This document shows positions 8,977 through 17,074 of a stretch of DNA of 64,000 nucleotides, piece by piece. The notes beneath the pieces were generated by a model. That model ran no database searches. It had not been told where the DNA came from and saw only the letters and a list, made by a program, of their open reading frames with translations. The stretch comes from Dokdonella sp. (GTDB lineage: Bacteria > Pseudomonadota > Gammaproteobacteria > Xanthomonadales > Rhodanobacteraceae). How positions within the stretch are numbered: the first letter of the stretch is position 1; every line of letters begins with the position of its first letter. The stretch is from the NCBI GenBank assembly GCA_023228465.1, contig JALOBC010000014.1, positions 18,885 to 82,884 of the forward strand. The letters run 5' to 3'. A program made the position numbers and the translations under genes.

Positions 8977-10347
8977 TCATGGCGATCCTGAATGGATGGC
9001 CGGAGCAGACAGCGCTGCGAGCAGGGCGCTGCGGGGCAGCTTGCCGGTGGCGTTGCGCGGCAGGGCCGCGACCGTGCGCAAGGGGCGGGGCAGGAAGGCC
9101 GGGTCGATCGCCTCGCGCAGTTCGGCGAGCAACTCCGCTTCGCTGCGGCCGGGCGCCACCACCAGGGCGGCGATGCGGCGCACGCCGCTGGCGTCGGCGC
9201 CCTCGGCCTGGAACACCACGGCATCCTCGACGCCGGCCAGGGCGAGCACGCGCCGGGTCAGATCGGCCAGTGAGGCGCGCTTGCCGGCAATCTCGACCAG
9301 GTCCACCTGGCGTCCACGCAGCCCGAATTGCCCGCCGGGCAGCAGTTCCACCACGTCCGGCAGCAAGACCGGCTGGTCGAACCACGGCGCATCAACGAGC
9401 GTGCCATCCGGCTGCGGGCGCAGCTGCACGCCGGAATAGGGTTGCCAGTGCGCCCCATGCGCGCTGCGGCGCTGGGCAATCACGCAGGTTTCGGTCGAGC
9501 CGAACAGCTCGAGCACCGGCGCCCCCAGGACACGTTCCGCATCGCGCGCGAGTTCCTCCGCCAAGGGGGCCGTGGCCGACACGATCGCCGCCAGGGCGGG
9601 CAGCGGCTGGCCGGAGCGCAGCAGCGCACGCAGATGCACGGGCGTGGTCACCAGCACGCGCGGTGCCGGCAGTTCGCTCAATGCGGCGGCCACGTCGGCC
9701 GGAAACAGCGGATGCCGGCTGGAGACCGCGAAGGGTCCGAGCAAGGGCAGCAGCACCGACATCTCCAAGCCATACATGTGCTGCGCCGGCACGCTGGCGA
9801 CGATGTGGCCCTGGGTGCCCGGCGCCAGGCCCATCGCCGCGGCGATCGCCTGCGCGTTGCGCGCCGTGCAGGCATGCAAAGTGCGCCAGCTCTTCGGATT
9901 GGCCTTCGGCTGGCCGGTGCTGCCCGAGGTGTAGCCCACCACCGCGATCTGCGCCGGCGCCACCCGGGGTGATGCCGGGGGGCCCTCCGCCACGCCGTCG
10001 GCGAGCAGGATCCGGTGCGCCGCGCCGGATCCCTCGCTCAGGGCGTAGCTGGCCGGATTGGCCGCCAGGACCTCGGCAACCGCCCGCGGCATGCGCGAAG
10101 GCGGCAGCAGGTTGCCCTGCCCGCGCGCCAGTGCCGCGCAGAACGCCACCACGAAGGCGTAGCGATCCTCACACAGGTTGATGGCTGCGCGGCCCTCCGG
10201 CAGGCTGGCGGCGACCCCGGCCACGTCGGCCAGGAAGTGCGCGACGTCCACCGGGCGGCCCTGCCGCCAGGCCACCACGCGCGCTGGATCATCACCTGCG
10301 AGCAGCGGCAGGCCACGTCCGCAAGCAGTCCCCACAGCTGCCGACAT
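8977..10347 (-). CDS. AMP-dependent acyl/aryl ligase, aryl-polyene (xanthomonadin) type
   Basis: A 456-residue adenylate-forming (ANL) enzyme. The phosphate-binding loop YTSGSTGQPK is at residues 139-148; the acyl-adenylate motif ELFGSTET and a C-terminal subdomain with the catalytic-lysine region RNATGKLPR follow. It should activate a carboxylic acid as adenylate and load it on an ACP or CoA. At ~450 residues and with divergent N-terminal regions, it resembles the AMP ligases of aryl-polyene/xanthomonadin clusters that activate the aryl starter (for example 3- or 4-hydroxybenzoate). It begins 13 nt after tsaC, so it is probably the last gene of the msrA-msrB-tsaC unit. A good SD (GGGAGAGG) precedes the ATG. 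The substrate is inferred. Confidence 0.82.
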   Translation of the reverse strand: MSAAVGTACGRGLPLLAGDDPARVVAWRQGRPVDVAHFLADVAGVAASLPEGRAAINLCEDRYAFVVAFCAALARGQGNLLPPSRMPRAVAEVLAANPASYALSEGSGAAHRILLADGVAEGPPASPRVAPAQIAVVGYTSGSTGQPKANPKSWRTLHACTARNAQAIAAAMGLAPGTQGHIVASVPAQHMYGLEMSVLLPLLGPFAVSSRHPLFPADVAAALSELPAPRVLVTTPVHLRALLRSGQPLPALAAIVSATAPLAEELARDAERVLGAPVLELFGSTETCVIAQRRSAHGAHWQPYSGVQLRPQPDGTLVDAPWFDQPVLLPDVVELLPGGQFGLRGRQVDLVEIAGKRASLADLTRRVLALAGVEDAVVFQAEGADASGVRRIAALVVAPGRSEAELLAELREAIDPAFLPRPLRTVAALPRNATGKLPRSALLAALSAPAIHSGSP

Positions 10348-10360
10348 GCACCTCTCCCGG

Positions 10361-10942
10361 TTACTGGCGCAAAAGCTGCCCACTGATAGCGTCGCGGATC
10401 GGCGTCGGCCGCTCAAGCCCCCCGGTCGCGCCGTCCACGATGACGTCCAGCCCGGCGGCGAACATGGCCGCGACGGCCGCCGCGTTGCGCGCCGGCGCTT
10501 CGCCATGCCGGTTGGCGCTGGTTGACACCAGCGCGCCGCCGAACGCGCGGCACAGCGCGGCGGCGACGGGATGCGCCGTGACGCGCAGGGCGATGCCCGC
10601 GTGCGCGCCTGCGATCCAGGCCGGCACGCCCTGCGCACGCGGGAAGATCCAGGTGTGCGGACCGGGCCAGCTCGCCTGCGCCCGTGCCAGCGCCGCAGCC
10701 GGCACCGCGGCAAGGTCGATCCACGGGGCCACCTGATCGAACGCCGCACCGATCAGCAGCACGCCCTGGCTGGGCGGGCGCTGCTTGAGGGCGAACAGCC
10801 GGTCGAAGGCCGCCTGGTTGCGCGGATCGCAGCCCAGGCCGTACACCGCCTCGGTCGGATAGGCCACCACGCCGCCACGCTGCAGGGCCGCGGCGGCGGC
10901 GGCAAGGTCGCCGACCAGCATGGGGGCGAGCGTGGTGGGCAT
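10361..10942 (-). CDS. tsaC: L-threonylcarbamoyladenylate synthase (TsaC/YrdC family)
   Basis: A 193-residue YrdC-fold protein. It makes threonylcarbamoyl-AMP from threonine, bicarbonate and ATP for the t6A37 modification of ANN-decoding tRNAs. The signature GGVVAYPTEAVYGLGCDP is at residues 23-40, with KQRP following and the late STSANRHGEAP motif intact. It has the short TsaC form without the Sua5 C-terminal domain. The start at 10942 gives MPTTLAPML, shortly before the conserved core. It lies 71 nt after msrB and 13 nt before the AMP ligase on the same strand, suggesting a shared transcript although the functions are unrelated. Confidence 0.94.
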   Translation of the reverse strand: MPTTLAPMLVGDLAAAAAALQRGGVVAYPTEAVYGLGCDPRNQAAFDRLFALKQRPPSQGVLLIGAAFDQVAPWIDLAAVPAAALARAQASWPGPHTWIFPRAQGVPAWIAGAHAGIALRVTAHPVAAALCRAFGGALVSTSANRHGEAPARNAAAVAAMFAAGLDVIVDGATGGLERPTPIRDAISGQLLRQ

Positions 10943-11013
10943 GGACGAGCCTGTGGCCGGGAGCAAATCCCGATGATCGCGCGCGCGGCGGGGCCCGCGC
11001 AATGCCGGGCTGG

Positions 11014-11502
11014 TCAGCGCGGCGCGTGCGCGGACCCGGCCAGGAAGTGCAGCGCAGCGCCGTTCATGCAGTAGCGCTGCCCGGTGGGTGGCGGGCCGTC
11101 GGGGAACACATGACCCAGGTGCGCGTCGCAACGCGCGCAACGGATCTCGGTGCGCAGCATGCCGTGGCTGGTGTCGCGAATCTCGCGCAGGTGGTCGGGG
11201 TCGAAGGGGGTGAAAAAGCTCGGCCAGCCGGTACCCGACTCGAACCTGGCCTGTGCATGGAACAGCGGCAGGTCGCAGAGGCGGCAGCCGAACGCGCCCT
11301 CGCCATGCGCGTCCAGCAGCCCGCCGCAGAATGGCGGCTCGGTGCCGTGGTCGATCATCACCCGGCGCTGTTCGGGCGTGAGCGCGGCGGCCAGGCGGGC
11401 GCGCTCGTCGGCCGCCAGCGGCGTCAGGTCGTAGCCGGAGGCGGAGCGTCGCTCCGGCGTGTTGCTGTGCGTGGTTGCGGATGGGCTGGGCATGTCGAGC
11501 AT
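11014..11502 (-). CDS. msrB: Peptide-methionine (R)-S-oxide reductase
   Basis: A 162-residue MsrB, reducing methionine-R-sulfoxide in proteins. It has two zinc-binding CxxC pairs (C73/C76 and C122/C125), the [10 protein letters not shown] substrate motif and the resolving/catalytic region [11 protein letters not shown] with nucleophile C145. There is no signal peptide, so it is cytosolic. The start at 11502 is preceded by AGGA; an ATG three codons later (11493) is also possible. It lies 119 nt downstream of msrA on the same strand, so both stereoisomers of oxidised methionine are handled by one locus. Confidence 0.95.
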   Translation of the reverse strand: MLDMPSPSATTHSNTPERRSASGYDLTPLAADERARLAAALTPEQRRVMIDHGTEPPFCGGLLDAHGEGAFGCRLCDLPLFHAQARFESGTGWPSFFTPFDPDHLREIRDTSHGMLRTEIRCARCDAHLGHVFPDGPPPTGQRYCMNGAALHFLAGSAHAPR

Positions 11503-11621
11503 GATCCTGCGGCGAAAACGGTTGCGCGTCCCTGCGGGCCTCTTCAGTCTGCTGCGCACCGGCGCTGCGAGGGCAGGATGCGGCGCGAGGCATGCGCAGC
11601 GGATGCGCACTTCCCTGGGCC

Positions 11622-12257
11622 TCACGCCTTTTTCAAGAGCGCCCCGAACGCGTGCTGCAGCTTGTCCACCTTGGGGAGCGCCACCTGGGCGATGTAGGCC
11701 TGGTCAGGATTCCGCGCGGCGTAGTCGTGATGGTAGGCCTCGGCGACGTGGAAGGCTTCCAGCGGCACCAGTTCGGTCGCGATCGGGGCCCTGAACACGC
11801 CGGCAGCGCTGAGCTGGTCGATATAGGCACGCGCGACGGCGCGCTGCTGGGGGTCACCGTAGAAGATGGCCGAGCGGTACTGGCGGCCGACGTCACCGCC
11901 CTGGCGATCGACCTGGGTCGGGTCGTGGGCGACGGCGAAGAACACCTTGAGCAGGCGCGCGTAGCTGATGCGCCCCGGGTCGAAGCGGATCTCGATCGCC
12001 TCGACGTGGTTGGTGCCGCCGGCGCAGACCGTTTCGTAGCGGGCGCTGGCGGCCGCGTCGCCGCTGTAGCCGGGGGTCACCTCGAGTACGCCTTCGAGCT
12101 GGCGGAACACCGCCTCGGTGCACCAGAAGCAGCCGCCGGCGAGCACGGCGCGCTGCGACTCGGCGCCGGCCGCCGGCGCGGGATCGAAGGCCGGATCAGG
12201 AAAATCGGCGGGCGCCAGGGTGAGGCTGGCGCCGGGCAGTTCGCAGACGGCAGACAT
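11622..12257 (-). CDS. msrA: Peptide-methionine (S)-S-oxide reductase
   Basis: A 211-residue MsrA, reducing methionine-S-sulfoxide using thioredoxin. The catalytic motif GCFWCTEA (C43) follows an N-terminal extension of ~35 residues typical of proteobacterial Msr[18 protein letters not shown] and the QYRSAIFY motifs are all present. The start at 12257 (MSAVCELPG) is chosen over the upstream in-frame ATG at 12284 because conservation begins there. It heads a leftward group msrA-msrB-tsaC-AMP ligase and is divergent from the RND efflux operon across 256 nt, which must hold both promoters. Confidence 0.95.
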   Translation of the reverse strand: MSAVCELPGASLTLAPADFPDPAFDPAPAAGAESQRAVLAGGCFWCTEAVFRQLEGVLEVTPGYSGDAAASARYETVCAGGTNHVEAIEIRFDPGRISYARLLKVFFAVAHDPTQVDRQGGDVGRQYRSAIFYGDPQQRAVARAYIDQLSAAGVFRAPIATELVPLEAFHVAEAYHHDYAARNPDQAYIAQVALPKVDKLQHAFGALLKKA

Positions 12258-12513
12258 GCTGGCAACTCCATGCAACCCGCGCAACGCGCGGAACGTGTTC
12301 TACATAGGGCCGCCTCGGGCCGCTGCAAGGCCGGCCCACGCGCGTCCCGGAACTTGGGCCGCGCCGGTTCATCCAAGCCAGCGCGGCGCCACCCTCGGCA
12401 CACTGTGCATGTAAAGGCGCGTTTACGCACTGCAAACCGCGCGCCGACGGTGCGCCTGTTAGCCTACCCGGGTGCTGCGGGTGCAGCAATCCCGGATCGC
12501 AAGGAACCCCTAC

Positions 12514-13710
12514 ATGTCGCGCTGGAAACTCGCGCTGATCGTCATCGCGGTGCTGGTCGTTGCCGTTCTCGCCTGGCGCATGTTCGGCCAGGCCGCGCCG
12601 ACCGGCCCCATGGGCATGCGCGGCGGTGGCGCAAATGCACCGGTGCCGGTCACGGTGGTGGCGGTGGAACGCACCGACGTGCCGGTCTATCTGACCGCGC
12701 TGGGCACGGTGCAGGCACTCAACACGGTGACGGTGAATGCCCAGGTGACCGGCCAGCTCGATGCCATTCATTTCACCGAAGGCCAGGAAGTGCGCAAGGG
12801 TGCACTGCTGGCCGAGATCGATCCGCGCACCTTTCAGGCGACCCTGGACCAGGCGCTCGCCAAGCAGCAGCAGGACCAGGCCCAGCTGTCGGCCTCGCGC
12901 AGCACGCTCAGGCGCTACGAGGAATTGATCCGCCGGCACTTCGTATCGGCGCAGGATCTTGAAAACCAGCGCCAGGCGGTGCGCCAGCAGGAAGCCCTGG
13001 TCGCGGCGGATGCGGCGGCCGTTGCCAATGCGCGCACCCAGCTGGGCTATACGAAGATCATCGCGCCGATCACCGGCGTCGCCGGCATCCGCCAGATCGA
13101 TGTCGGCAACCTGGTGTCGGCCAACGGTTCGGGCATCGTCTCCCTGACCCAGGTGCATCCGATCAACGTGCTGTTCACCCTGCCGCAGCAGGATCTGGGC
13201 GCCGTGCGCGCGGCCTCCGGGCGCAACCCGCCGGTCACCGCGCTCGACCGCATCGACACCCACGCGCTGGCCGAGGGCGTGCTGACCGTGATCGACAACA
13301 ATATCGATCCGCAGACCGGCACCTTCCGCCTCAAGGCCGAGTTCGCCAACGAGGACACCCAGCTGTGGCCTGGCCAGTTCGTCAACGTGCGCCTGCAGAC
13401 GCAGGTGGTCGGTGATGGCCTGGTGATCCCCGTGCAGGCAGTGCAGCGCGGCCCGGATTCGAACTACGTGTACAAGCTGGCCGACGACGACACGGTGTCC
13501 GTGCAGGCGGTCACCACCGGCGGCGATGCCGGCGAGGGCCGCGTGCTGGTCACCCACGGGCTGGCCGCCGGAGAGCGCGTGGTCACCGAAGGCCAGTTCC
13601 GTCTCAAGCCCGGCGCCAGGGTGCTGCCGCTCGCCCCCGGTGAAAGCGCCCCGGCGGTCGCCGCGGACGCGGCGACGGCGAAGGCGCCGAACGACGGTCG
13701 CCGGCGCTGA
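12514..13710 (+). CDS. RND efflux periplasmic adaptor subunit (MdtA-like)
   Basis: A 398-residue membrane-fusion protein. One N-terminal transmembrane anchor (about residues 5-22, no lipobox Cys) precedes a barrel-sandwich/lipoyl domain split by an alpha-hairpin (QDQAQLSASRSTLRRYEELI... and QQEALVAADAAAVANARTQL). Beta-barrel and membrane-proximal domains and a disordered Ala/Pro tail follow. It would bridge the inner-membrane pumps encoded next (57 nt and about 3.3 kb downstream) to an outer-membrane channel. The start at 12514 has AAGGA 8-10 nt upstream. No tolC-like gene follows the operon, so the channel must be encoded elsewhere. MdtA-like is the best fit because two RND genes follow. Confidence 0.93.
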   Translation: MSRWKLALIVIAVLVVAVLAWRMFGQAAPTGPMGMRGGGANAPVPVTVVAVERTDVPVYLTALGTVQALNTVTVNAQVTGQLDAIHFTEGQEVRKGALLAEIDPRTFQATLDQALAKQQQDQAQLSASRSTLRRYEELIRRHFVSAQDLENQRQAVRQQEALVAADAAAVANARTQLGYTKIIAPITGVAGIRQIDVGNLVSANGSGIVSLTQVHPINVLFTLPQQDLGAVRAASGRNPPVTALDRIDTHALAEGVLTVIDNNIDPQTGTFRLKAEFANEDTQLWPGQFVNVRLQTQVVGDGLVIPVQAVQRGPDSNYVYKLADDDTVSVQAVTTGGDAGEGRVLVTHGLAAGERVVTEGQFRLKPGARVLPLAPGESAPAVAADAATAKAPNDGRRR

Positions 13711-13767
13711 CCGGAGGGCAGCGCCGCTCTTCGCCTCCCCTTCCCGCTCCCCCTTTCCGGCTCCCTC

Positions 13768-16700
13768 ATGGGCTTTTCCTCGCTCTTCATCCGACGCCCC
13801 ATCGCCACCTCCCTGCTGATGGTGGCGATCCTGCTGGCCGGCATCCTGGGCTATCGCACGCTGCCGGTGTCGGCGCTGCCGGACATCGAAGCCCCCAGCC
13901 TGCAGGTCACGACCCGCTATCCGGGGGCCAGCGCGACCACCATGGCGGTGCTGGTGACCACGCCGCTGGAGCGTCAGTTCGGGCAGATTTCCGGCCTGAC
14001 GATGATGACCTCGGATTCCTCCGCGGGGCTTTCGACGATCAACCTCACCTTCGCCATCGATCGCGATATCGATGCCGCCGCGCAGGACGTGCAGTCGGCC
14101 ATCAACGCCGCCCGCGGCACGCTGCCTTCGGGCCTGCCCTATCCGCCGGTCTACAACAAGGTGAATCCGGCGGACGCGCCGATCCTCACCCTGAAACTCA
14201 CGTCCGACACCTTGCCGCTGCGCGAGGTCACCAACTACGCCGATTCCATCCTGGCGCAGAAGCTCTCGCAGATCAGCGGCGTCGGTCTGGTGTCGATCGC
14301 CGGCAACGTGCGCCCGGCGGTACGCGTGCAGGTGAACCCGGCGGCGCTGGCCAACCTCGGGCTCACCCTGGAGGACGTGCGCGCGGCGCTGGCCGGCGCC
14401 AACGTCAACGCGCCCAAGGGCCAGATCAACGGCGCCAGCCAGTCGTTCAGCATCGGCGCCAACGACCAGCTCGCCGATGCCGCGGATTACCGTTCGACCA
14501 TCATCAGCTACGTCAATGGCGCACCGGTGCGCCTGGCGGACGTCGCCAGGGTCGTCGACGGCGTGGAGAACGACCAGCTGTCCGCGTGGGCCGACGGCAA
14601 ACCGGCGGTGCTGCTCGACGTGCGCCGCCAGCCCGGTGCCAACATCGTGGCCACGGTCGATCGCATCAAGGAGATCCTGCCGGACCTGCGCGCGGTGCTG
14701 CCGGCCGACGTGCACCTGGACGTGTTTTCCGATCGCACCGTGACCATCCGCGCCTCGGTCGCGGACGTGCAGTTCACCCTGGTACTGTCGGTGCTGCTGG
14801 TGATCGCGGTGATGTTCGTCTTCCTGCGCCGCCTGTGGGCCACGCTGATCCCCAGCATCGCCGTGCCGCTGTCGCTGCTCGGCACCTTCGGCCTGATGGC
14901 CTTCGCCGGCTTCTCGCTCGACAACCTGTCGTTGATGGCGCTGGCGGTCGCCACCGGCTTCGTCGTCGATGACGCGATCGTGATGATCGAGAACATCGTG
15001 CGCTACCTCGAAGGCGGTCGCGACGGCCGCGAGGCGGCCGAGATCGGCGCGCGCGAGATCGGTTTCACCGTGCTTTCGCTGACCGTCTCGCTGGTCGCGG
15101 TGTTCCTGCCCCTGCTGCTGATGCCGGGCGTGGTCGGGCGGCTGTTCCACGAATTCGCCTGGGTGCTGACGATCGCGGTATCGATCTCGATGCTGGTGTC
15201 GCTGACCCTGACGCCGATGATGTGCGCCTACCTGCTCAAGCCCGGCGACGTGGCGGTGGAGGGCGATGAGCGATTCGCACACCGCGAGCAGACGGGATTC
15301 AACGCGCGCCTGCTCGGCGCCTACGACCGGAGCCTGGGCTGGGTGTTCGCCCACCAGCCGCTGATCATCATGATCGCCACCGGGGCCATCGGCCTGACGG
15401 TGCTGCTCTACCTGGCCATCCCCAAGGGTCTGTTGCCCGAGCAGGACACCGGCCTCATCACCGCCGTGGTCCAGGCCGACGAGAACATCGCCTTCGAGGC
15501 CATGCGCGCGCGCACCGAGGGTCTGGCCGCGAAGCTGCGCCAGGATCCGGCGGTGGCCGGCGTGGCGGCCTTCGTCGGTGCCGGCGCGATCAATCCCACG
15601 TTGAACCAGGGCCAGCTCAGCCTGGTGCTCAAGCCGCGCGGTGAACGCGAGTCCCTGGACGTGATCGTGCCGCGCCTGTACCGCGTCGCAGCCGGCACGC
15701 CGGGTCTTGCCCTGTACCTCAAGCCCGTGCAGGACGTGACCCTGGATACGCGCGTGGCGGCCACCGAATACCAGTACACGCTGGAGAGCGTGGACACGGC
15801 GGCGCTGTCCGTCGCGGCCACGCGCCTGACCCAGGCGCTGCGCGCGCGGCCGGAACTGGCCGACGTGGACAACAATCTTGCCGACACCGGCCTGGAGTAC
15901 CGGCTCACCATCGACCGCGACCAGGCCAGCCGGCTCGGCGTGCCGGTACAGGCCATCGACGACATCCTCTACGATGCCTTCGGCCAGCGCCAGATCTCGA
16001 CCATCTTCACCGAGCTCAACCAGTATCGGGTGGTGCTGGAAGTGGCGCCGCAGTTCCGCACCGGCGTGGATCTGCTCAACCGGCTGACCGTGCGCGGTTC
16101 CGGCAACGGCGCGTTGACCGGCAGCAACGCGACGACCTTTGGCCAGCTCACCTCCAGCAATGCAGCCACGCCCAGCGGCATCGGCAGCCAGGGCAACACC
16201 GGCGTGCTGGTGGGTGGCGGCGGCGCCATCCCGCTGGCGTCCGTGGCGAGCGCGACGGTCACCACCGCGCCGCTGGTGGTCAGCCACCAGAACCAGCTGC
16301 CCGCGGTGACCATTGCCTTCAACACCGCGCCGGGCCATTCGCTTTCGCAAGCCGTCGCCGCCATCGATGCAGTCGCGGCCGGCATGGCGATGCCGGCGCA
16401 GGTGCGCGGCCAGTTCGTCGGCAAGGCGGCCGAGTTCTCGACATCCCAGCTCAGCCAGGTACTGCTCATCCTCGCCGCGCTGGTGGTGATCTACATCGTG
16501 CTCGGCGTGCTCTACGAGAGCTACATCCATCCGCTGACCATCCTGTCCACCCTGCCGCCGGCTGGCGTCGGCGCGCTGCTCGCGCTGATGCTGTTCGGCT
16601 ATGACCTGTCGATCGACGGCATCATCGGCATCATCCTGCTGATCGGCATCGTCAAGAAGAACGCGATCATGATGATCGACTTCGCGATCGAGGCGCAGCG

Positions 16701-16998
16701 CAAGGGCATGGCCGCGCACGACGCCATCCACCGCGCCTGCCTGTTGCGCTTTCGCCCCATCATGATGACCACCGCGGCGGCCCTGCTCGGCGCGCTGCCG
16801 CTGGCGCTGGGCACCGGCATCGGCTCGGAGCTGCGTCGCCCGCTCGGCGTCTCCATCGTCGGCGGCCTGCTGCTCTCGCAACTGGTCACGCTCTACACCA
16901 CGCCGGTGATCTACCTGTATTTCGAGCGGTTCTCGGACTGGCTCAAGGCGCACGGCGAGCGCCGCCGCCCGGCGCAGGCGCGGGAGGGCATGGCGTGA
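13768..16998 (+). CDS. RND multidrug efflux permease, MdtB-like
   Basis: A 1076-residue RND pump of the hydrophobe/amphiphile efflux type, inner membrane, 12 transmembrane segments with two large periplasmic loops. The proton-relay residues are intact: adjacent Asp pair in GFVVDDAIVMIENI (TM4) and Lys in GIVKKNAIMMIDF (TM10). Like MdtB/MdtC it is followed directly by a second RND gene, so a heterotrimer is likely. An unusual Gly/Ser/Asn/Thr-rich insertion occupies about residues 775-825 in the second periplasmic loop. It makes the protein longer than its partner (1042). The ATG at 13768 opens the family N terminus MGFSSLFIRRPIATSLLM. Confidence 0.95.
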   Translation: MGFSSLFIRRPIATSLLMVAILLAGILGYRTLPVSALPDIEAPSLQVTTRYPGASATTMAVLVTTPLERQFGQISGLTMMTSDSSAGLSTINLTFAIDRDIDAAAQDVQSAINAARGTLPSGLPYPPVYNKVNPADAPILTLKLTSDTLPLREVTNYADSILAQKLSQISGVGLVSIAGNVRPAVRVQVNPAALANLGLTLEDVRAALAGANVNAPKGQINGASQSFSIGANDQLADAADYRSTIISYVNGAPVRLADVARVVDGVENDQLSAWADGKPAVLLDVRRQPGANIVATVDRIKEILPDLRAVLPADVHLDVFSDRTVTIRASVADVQFTLVLSVLLVIAVMFVFLRRLWATLIPSIAVPLSLLGTFGLMAFAGFSLDNLSLMALAVATGFVVDDAIVMIENIVRYLEGGRDGREAAEIGAREIGFTVLSLTVSLVAVFLPLLLMPGVVGRLFHEFAWVLTIAVSISMLVSLTLTPMMCAYLLKPGDVAVEGDERFAHREQTGFNARLLGAYDRSLGWVFAHQPLIIMIATGAIGLTVLLYLAIPKGLLPEQDTGLITAVVQADENIAFEAMRARTEGLAAKLRQDPAVAGVAAFVGAGAINPTLNQGQLSLVLKPRGERESLDVIVPRLYRVAAGTPGLALYLKPVQDVTLDTRVAATEYQYTLESVDTAALSVAATRLTQALRARPELADVDNNLADTGLEYRLTIDRDQASRLGVPVQAIDDILYDAFGQRQISTIFTELNQYRVVLEVAPQFRTGVDLLNRLTVRGSGNGALTGSNATTFGQLTSSNAATPSGIGSQGNTGVLVGGGGAIPLASVASATVTTAPLVVSHQNQLPAVTIAFNTAPGHSLSQAVAAIDAVAAGMAMPAQVRGQFVGKAAEFSTSQLSQVLLILAALVVIYIVLGVLYESYIHPLTILSTLPPAGVGALLALMLFGYDLSIDGIIGIILLIGIVKKNAIMMIDFAIEAQRKGMAAHDAIHRACLLRFRPIMMTTAAALLGALPLALGTGIGSELRRPLGVSIVGGLLLSQLVTLYTTPVIYLYFERFSDWLKAHGERRRPAQAREGMA

Positions 16999-17074
16999 AC
17001 GCAGCCATTCGCCCCGCCGGCGCAGCCCCGCCCCGTTGGGCCAGCAGTTCGCCGCGGCGCCCGGCGCCTGGACG

